Shown here: positions 6,742 to 11,299 of the stretch, one piece after another
Numbering within the stretch: the first letter of the stretch is position 1
Layout of the letters: each line of letters begins with the position of its first letter
Source of the DNA: Spirogloea muscicola
Lineage: Eukaryota > Streptophyta > Zygnematophyceae > Spirogloeales > Spirogloeaceae
DNA: 11,299 nt
Assembly: GCA_009602725.1 (NCBI GenBank)
Contig: WELB01000228.1
Location: 202,841-214,139, forward strand
Reading direction: 5' to 3'
Translations under genes and position numbers: made by a program
The notes under the pieces: generated by a model
What the model was told of the DNA's origin: nothing
Seen by the model: only the letters and a program-made list of their open reading frames with translations
Databases searched by the model: none

Positions 6742-9649
6742 ATGGCCACCGCCGCGCAGGCGCGCCTGGTCGCCGCGACGGCGCAGGCCACCGGCCTGCT
6801 GCGCCCGGGCTCCCGAGCCCGAGCAGCCCGCCAGCCGAGCCCTCGAAGCAGCTGCCGCCTTTCTCGGACGCCGCTGGCCACACTGCAGCCGCTGCACGAG
6901 GACCTCAGATCGCCGACGAGGCTGGCTGCCTGCGCCACGGCGCTCGGCAGTGCGCTGTCGCTCGTCGCCAGCCCCGCGGCCCAGGTGAGCCCTCCTGCGC
7001 ATTGTCACGCTTTAACGGGATCGCCCTCCTCTGGCTGATGGTAGCCCTGCCATGAGCGATGCTCTAGTCAGCTTAAGTGAGCGAAGACACGATGACCGAA
7101 CACCGGCCTTCCATGCCAGTGCTCACCACTAGGCCGGCACCTCGTCCCCACACATCGCCTCGCTCAAGAGTCAGCACACGCAATGCAGGCGGCAGTGTCT
7201 TCGTCGGCTGCGGGGGATGTGGTGCTGGCCTCCCTCCCAGACCAGATCAGCGAGACGCTCTTCACGCTGGGCCAGCAGGCAAACTCCCTTGTGCAAGTCC
7301 AGCTCAACTCCGTGGGCCCTGCGAGGTACCTACCCGACTCACTCAGCGTACTTCTAGGACTGGGGCTCCTCAATGGCATGTGTCTGTCCAAGGGGTCTCA
7401 CAAGTTCAGACACTTCCCAGCCGCTGGGGTCCAAAGACTTCTCTGCAGGCACGCTCGGCAGCATGTATGCAGTGCAAATGTGGGGAAGTGTTAACTCGTC
7501 AGCTCAGCAGTGGCGTATAAGTTGAGCTACTGTGATTGACTATACGCGTCACCAGCGGCTGTGCATCAGCCCCTTCCACGTAACAACTATCCGGCCCACT
7601 GTCGTTGCTCGTACTGGCCGCCGTTTCTTGCCAGTCTTGGTCGTCCATCGTCCCCAACGCTGTGGCAGCTGACTGTCAGTTGCTTCTTAGGGCACCATGA
7701 CCATCGAGCTTGATGTGTTTACTGGCCTTCCTTGATGGCAGCTTTGGTGTCGTCTTAGGAGCAGGGCTCCTGACCAGTCTGTCACCTTGCACGCTCAGCG
7801 TGCTGCCCCTCACAGTGGGTTACATTGGTGAGGCTACATGAGATCAAGTGCAAGTTTGGTAGCCGCTTGCTGCTGACTTACAAAGCTGGTCAGCCATAGG
7901 TCTGCAGGCCCATGCTCATCTCTGCTTCTGTATATCTCAGAGAGTGGTGCACCATGCATTTACAGAGCAGTCCTGAGTGATGCTTGCTGGTGGAGCACCA
8001 TGTGGCAGGTGGATATGACACCAGCAAAAGTAGGAGCCAGGTACATTGTGCAGGAATTAGGATCCGGATCATAGATCAATCTTGACGTTGCTTTCTCAAG
8101 CAAGCCTGGCACTGGATCTGAGTCGTCTGTAAACCATGACATAGATGCAGCACAGAGACGATGTCCTTACAATCAAGATCACCTTACCTTCGGCAATCTC
8201 AGCAGCATTCATGTTGCCCTGTGCAGGTGCTGCAGGACTCGCTGGCCTTCGCGCTCGGTCTTGCAACGACGCTGGCTCTGCTGGGAGTGGCAGCGGCGCT
8301 GGCAGGAAAGGCCTACGGACAGCTGGGAGCTGGTCTACCTGTGCTCGTTGCAGGAGTAGCTGTTGTCATGGGGCTCAATCTCCTTGAGGTGTTTCATGCT
8401 TTTGGTAGACATTTTGCAAGGTAGCTGTGGAACTCGTTTTAGCAGCGTTTAATTGCTACCATGAGCGCCTTAACATGCAAGTAGGAGAAGTCTGTGTCAG
8501 AAGTGCTCGACCATTCTCCACCATGTACCTGTCATATGCTTTCCTGAGCTTTTCTTGACACAGGCAGGTGCCCGTACTCTTCCTTTGCAGATAATACCTC
8601 TCCAGCTGCCCTCATTCCTTGGAAACTTTGATGCAAAGCAGGCTGCCGCCAGCCTTCCATCTTGTAGGCAACATCTTCAAGCTCGTTGTTGTCCAGACCA
8701 TCAAGTCTGACCATGTCCTTTGGCATGTCCTTTGGCGAATGCCGAAGGAAATGCCTCCTGGTCCCCTTACACTGACTGCGTCTAAGGTCTGGGTCTGGGT
8801 TGTGGCTGGCTTGCAGCTGTTCAATGTTACCTTGCCGGCCTCACTTTCGCCCTGGCCGCTTCGCCATGCAGCACGCCTGTGCTTGCTACCCTCCTTGGCT
8901 TCGTCTCTTCCAGTCAGGTGAGCACGTCAGTCAGTGGGCCTCGCCCCTGACTTGCGCAGCTGCCACAAAGCCAACGGTTTTTCTACCCCTTCAAGCTCCT
9001 TGGGGTCACAGTGCATTGTTGGAGTGGACTTGCTCCTTGCTCGGGCGCCACTTGGCTTGATGTCTTCCGATCTGTCTGTCCCCTGAAGCAGGACCCTATT
9101 CTGGGGGGAGGCCTTTTGCTTGCTTATACAAGTGGTTATGTTGCCCCCCTGCTGCTAGCTGCATCATTCACTGGCACAATGAAGGTTTTCTTGCTAGCTA
9201 CCACTGATGCTTGCCGCATTGGAGGACAGCTAGTGGGCGTTGCAAATCTCTGTTGTGCATTGCTCAAGTTGATGCATAGTCATATCTCTGGTTAGATAAT
9301 ATACACTTGGGTATTTCATCCTCTCATAAAATAATGATTCTGGCGTTTGCAGCAACTGCTGTCGATTCGGCAGTACTCGGCTTGGATTACTCCTGCAAGG
9401 TGCTCAAAGGCTCGATCTTACTCAGCGACAGAAGTCACAAGCTCAGCTCAAAGAACAGCGTGATGTGTAGATGGACACTGTGACAGACTCTTGTAGAGTT
9501 GGTGCTGTTAGTCGTGCTCCCAAGATGTGTGCCACTGATCCTGGACTCTGCCCTAACATTGCAGTGGGGCACTCTTGCTGGGCGGTGGCGTCTTCTCGAT
9601 TTTGGACCACGTCTTTCCTACATCATCCATGGTAGGAATGGCCATGTGA
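6742..9649 (+). CDS. CCDA: Chloroplast CcdA thiol-disulfide transporter, 10 exons
   Basis: CcdA passes electrons from stromal thioredoxin across the thylakoid membrane to lumenal thioredoxin-like HCF164, keeping apocytochrome cysteines reduced for haem attachment in cytochrome b6f assembly (family knowledge). Exons: 6742-6984, 7189-7325, 7742-7827, 8009-8040, 8227-8388, 8591-8663, 8817-8917, 9092-9184, 9353-9399, 9565-9649. All nine introns (153-416 nt) are GT-AG and every phase agrees, giving 1059 nt and 352 residues, close to plant CCDA. Residues 1-60 are Ala/Arg/Ser-rich, a transit-peptide-like leader. GQQANSLV follows, then about six membrane segments. The two redox cysteines sit in [11 protein letters not shown] (C143) and [14 protein letters not shown] (C262). 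Other conserved blocks are [53 protein letters not shown] and SGALLLGGG. Start ATG 6742 has a good context (GGCGCCATGG). The end [10 protein letters not shown] reads through a GT at 9631 that is not used as a donor. Confidence 0.93.
8009..8040 (+). other. CCDA: CCDA microexon 4 (32 nt)
   Basis: A 32-nt exon lies between GTGGCAG and GTACAT. It completes the Gly codon split at the end of exon 3 and adds [10 protein letters not shown] before VLQDSLAF of exon 5. Plant CcdA has a similar Gly-Lys-Ser-Arg loop at this place. Without this exon the frame between exons 3 and 5 is broken (phase 1 to phase 0), so phase as well as homology demands it. Confidence 0.88.
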
Positions 9650-9686
9650 TAATTGACAACATGGACAATCTGCAGTGTGTCATCGC

Positions 9687-9691
9687 TGTAA
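9687..9691 (+). terminator. TGTAA, candidate polyadenylation signal of CCDA
   Basis: TGTAA, the usual poly(A) signal in chlorophyte algae, occurs 38 nt after the CCDA stop codon. It would give a short 3' UTR. A five-base motif is weak evidence alone. Confidence 0.3.
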
Positions 9692-11275
9692 GATCATCCC
9701 ATTCTTGTTAGGGGGCAGCAGCCAAGCATCAGAGATTAGAAGGAGGGGCTAAGTGGAGAGCGAGCAGATCTTCGATAAAGTCTGTGACCATCCAATGTAT
9801 GCCCCTAGTCCCAGGGAAGGCCTCCAGGCTACCAGGCCCGAGTTTGCCTAGTTCCTGTGTACATACTTGGCCACACAGCTTTACAAGTTGTGTGCCGCTT
9901 AAAGGATAACATCCTCAAATTGAAAAAGCACATCAAGTGCTGCTGACATTGGCATGCCTACTTGTCTGCATGCTTACCTACTTGATTCTGGGTTCTAAGT
10001 GTCAAGACAAGGTCTAACAAGGTCTATTCCTATGCTTGCTGTGCGGCATGATCACCTCTGGACCTGAGCACCCTAAAATACTTAGTGGTCACTAAGCTCA
10101 AGACTGCTCTGTCTGTACACTCTGATGGGTAGCTGTGCACGTTGCCTAAGGAGCTGCAAGGGCGCACAAGTACGGCCTTGAGCTAGCAGTGAAGGTGCAC
10201 ACCTCGTCCATCATCACTGCTCCAACCTTCTTGAGGCAGTGCAGGCTTGCCTCCTGCTAAGAGAGGCAAGTTCTGCTGCAGAATCTGGCCAAGGAGTGGC
10301 CAAGGAAAGGTGAGCAGTCCCTTAGGTGCGAATTTGAAGCTTATGCTCCCTCTCCTCGGCCAAGACTCATTGCAGCTAATCTTGGCAGGTGTGAGGAAAA
10401 TGTGCACTGACAGCTTGCAGTGTTGAGGGCAGGTCTTCATGCTTCGTGGTGTAGTCCACGGTGCACCTCAGGTGGTCCCTACCCAAATTCACACCGTTTT
10501 GTTGGCTCGTGCCTGGGTTATGTCCACATCCTGTTAAGTCACTCGACAAGCGAATCAGATTATGACTACATGCCATGCGCCGGTGGCCAGATTACAACTA
10601 TTGAGAGCTCTGGAATTGCGGAGGCATCAACCCATGGTGCTGCAGCCGTACTGCGTACATCCAGCTACTAATTCATCTCAGCACCTCTGGACACGGGGCT
10701 ACTGAGAAGAAATAGCGTCCAAATTGAAGGCAACGGCTGTGAGAGGTCAGCCCAAAGGAATGTTCACGATCTGAAAGGGCCGAGAGGCACCAAAGAACGT
10801 GGAACTAATCTGAATGACTCCTGAGAGCTGCCCTATTGTCCAGCCTGTGGCTCTGATACCAGAGATTGGAGCCGTCAGTCACAGCCACTTGTTGCTGACC
10901 ACTCAACTTGTTGTTGCTTACCTACTTGTTTCCCGCAAGCCATGGTTGCCTGCTATGGAATGCGGCTGTCGTTGAATCTACAGGGCTCCCAGGCACTCGC
11001 GATACACCAGCGTGCTGGGCGCGCATCAGGCCAGGCTAATGGCTTCCGTGGTGTTGGTCTGGCCCCCCAGCTTGGCCTGTCAGATATGCAGGTGGTCACT
11101 CGGGGATATGAGTGTCCCCCTTGGCTAGCTCCTGAACCCCGTAACAGGCCATTTGTAAGGGCCTCCCTTGCAGCCTCATGCGCACGGCGCGCCATCAGTC
11201 TCGCCCGCGCTGCCAGCAACCCGCGGTGGTGTGCGTGTTCCCCTCCCCGCCGCCGCCGCCCCCGCCGCCGCCGCC
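9692..11275. other. Long stretch without an assignable gene
   Basis: I recognise no gene on either strand. A few short frames have coding-like composition, for example about 10150-10250 plus (KYGLELAVKVHTSS) and the minus-strand frame at 10183-10440, but none matches a family I know and none can be joined by convincing splice sites. A plus-strand frame is open from ATG 10942 to the window end, Arg-rich at its end because it reads the CCG tract out of phase. A hairpin repeat lies at 10719-10795. Positions 11220-11275 become strongly GC-rich, like the upstream edge of a new gene. Confidence 0.5.
10719..10795 (+). repeat. Dispersed hairpin repeat with CCAAATTGA leader
   Basis: TCCAAATTGAAGGCAAC is followed by GGCTGTGAGAGGTCAGCCC, AAAGGAATGTTCACGATCTG and AAAGGGCCGAGAGGC. 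The order of blocks is the same as at 5348-5384, and the tail is like that at 5917-5950. It is the only clear member of the family downstream of CCDA. Confidence 0.6.
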
Positions 11276-11299
11276 ATGGCCGGGCGCGGCGGCGGCGGC
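11276..11299 (+). CDS. Possible start of a new gene (cut by window end)
   Basis: An ATG in a textbook eukaryotic context (GCCGCCGCCATGG) follows a CCG-rich tract and opens the frame MAGRGGGG, which continues past the window. The composition resembles the GC-rich leader and first exon of CCDA. Only eight codons are visible, and a CGG/CCG repeat will produce such a context by chance, so the call is tentative. Confidence 0.3.

Noticed and set aside
7164-7494. ORFs reading through the first CCDA introns as separate small proteins
   Set aside because: The conserved residues stop exactly at GT donors and resume at AG acceptors with matching phase, so these are unspliced readings of CCDA exons.
8145-8424. 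Frame 8161-8424 as an intact small membrane protein
   Set aside because: Only 8227-8388 matches CcdA. The upstream part is intron 4 and the tail is intron 5.
10942-11299. Plus-strand frame open from ATG 10942 to the window end
   Set aside because: Its Arg-rich end is only the CCG tract read out of phase, no family is recognisable, and a well-placed ATG at 11276 lies in another frame.

Overview
The window looks like nuclear DNA of a photosynthetic eukaryote of the green lineage, most likely a green alga. It holds a ten-exon gene with GT-AG introns for a chloroplast-targeted CcdA thiol-disulfide transporter, an intact non-LTR retrotransposon, and many dispersed short repeats. There are no bacterial-style operons or ribosome binding sites. 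A TGTAA motif, the usual chlorophyte polyadenylation signal, lies just after the CCDA stop codon. The placement is inferred from gene content and architecture only.

Layout. Positions 1-831 are a nest of insertions: a 5'-truncated, rearranged minus-strand relic of the LINE found further right, into which two copies of a roughly 350-bp SINE-like element have jumped head to head. Positions 832-1065 hold a diverged hairpin repeat and the LINE 5' leader. Positions 1066-4803 are one uninterrupted 1245-codon LINE ORF: proline-rich N-terminus, CCHC/C2H2-like finger, reverse transcriptase with YADD, C-terminal CCHC knuckle and a restriction-like endonuclease of the R2/NeSL/CRE type. Positions 4804-6741 are a repeat-rich intergenic region with a second SINE-like copy carrying a 12-bp target-site duplication, a third diverged copy, a degraded fourth and a TTC microsatellite. 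Positions 6742-9649 are CCDA. Positions 9650-11275 are mostly unassigned, with one more hairpin repeat near 10735. The last 24 bases are a possible start of another gene behind a CCG-rich leader.

The genes do not form a pathway. CCDA is the one recognisable host gene. Its product should carry reducing equivalents from the stroma across the thylakoid membrane for cytochrome c/b6f assembly. The 6.7 kb upstream is transposable-element territory in which the order of events can be read: LINE relic first, SINE-like elements later. The most unusual material is the SINE-like family, seen in at least three clear copies, two of them with target-site duplications, and the conserved short hairpin (GGCTG...CAGCC) that recurs about nine times on both strands.
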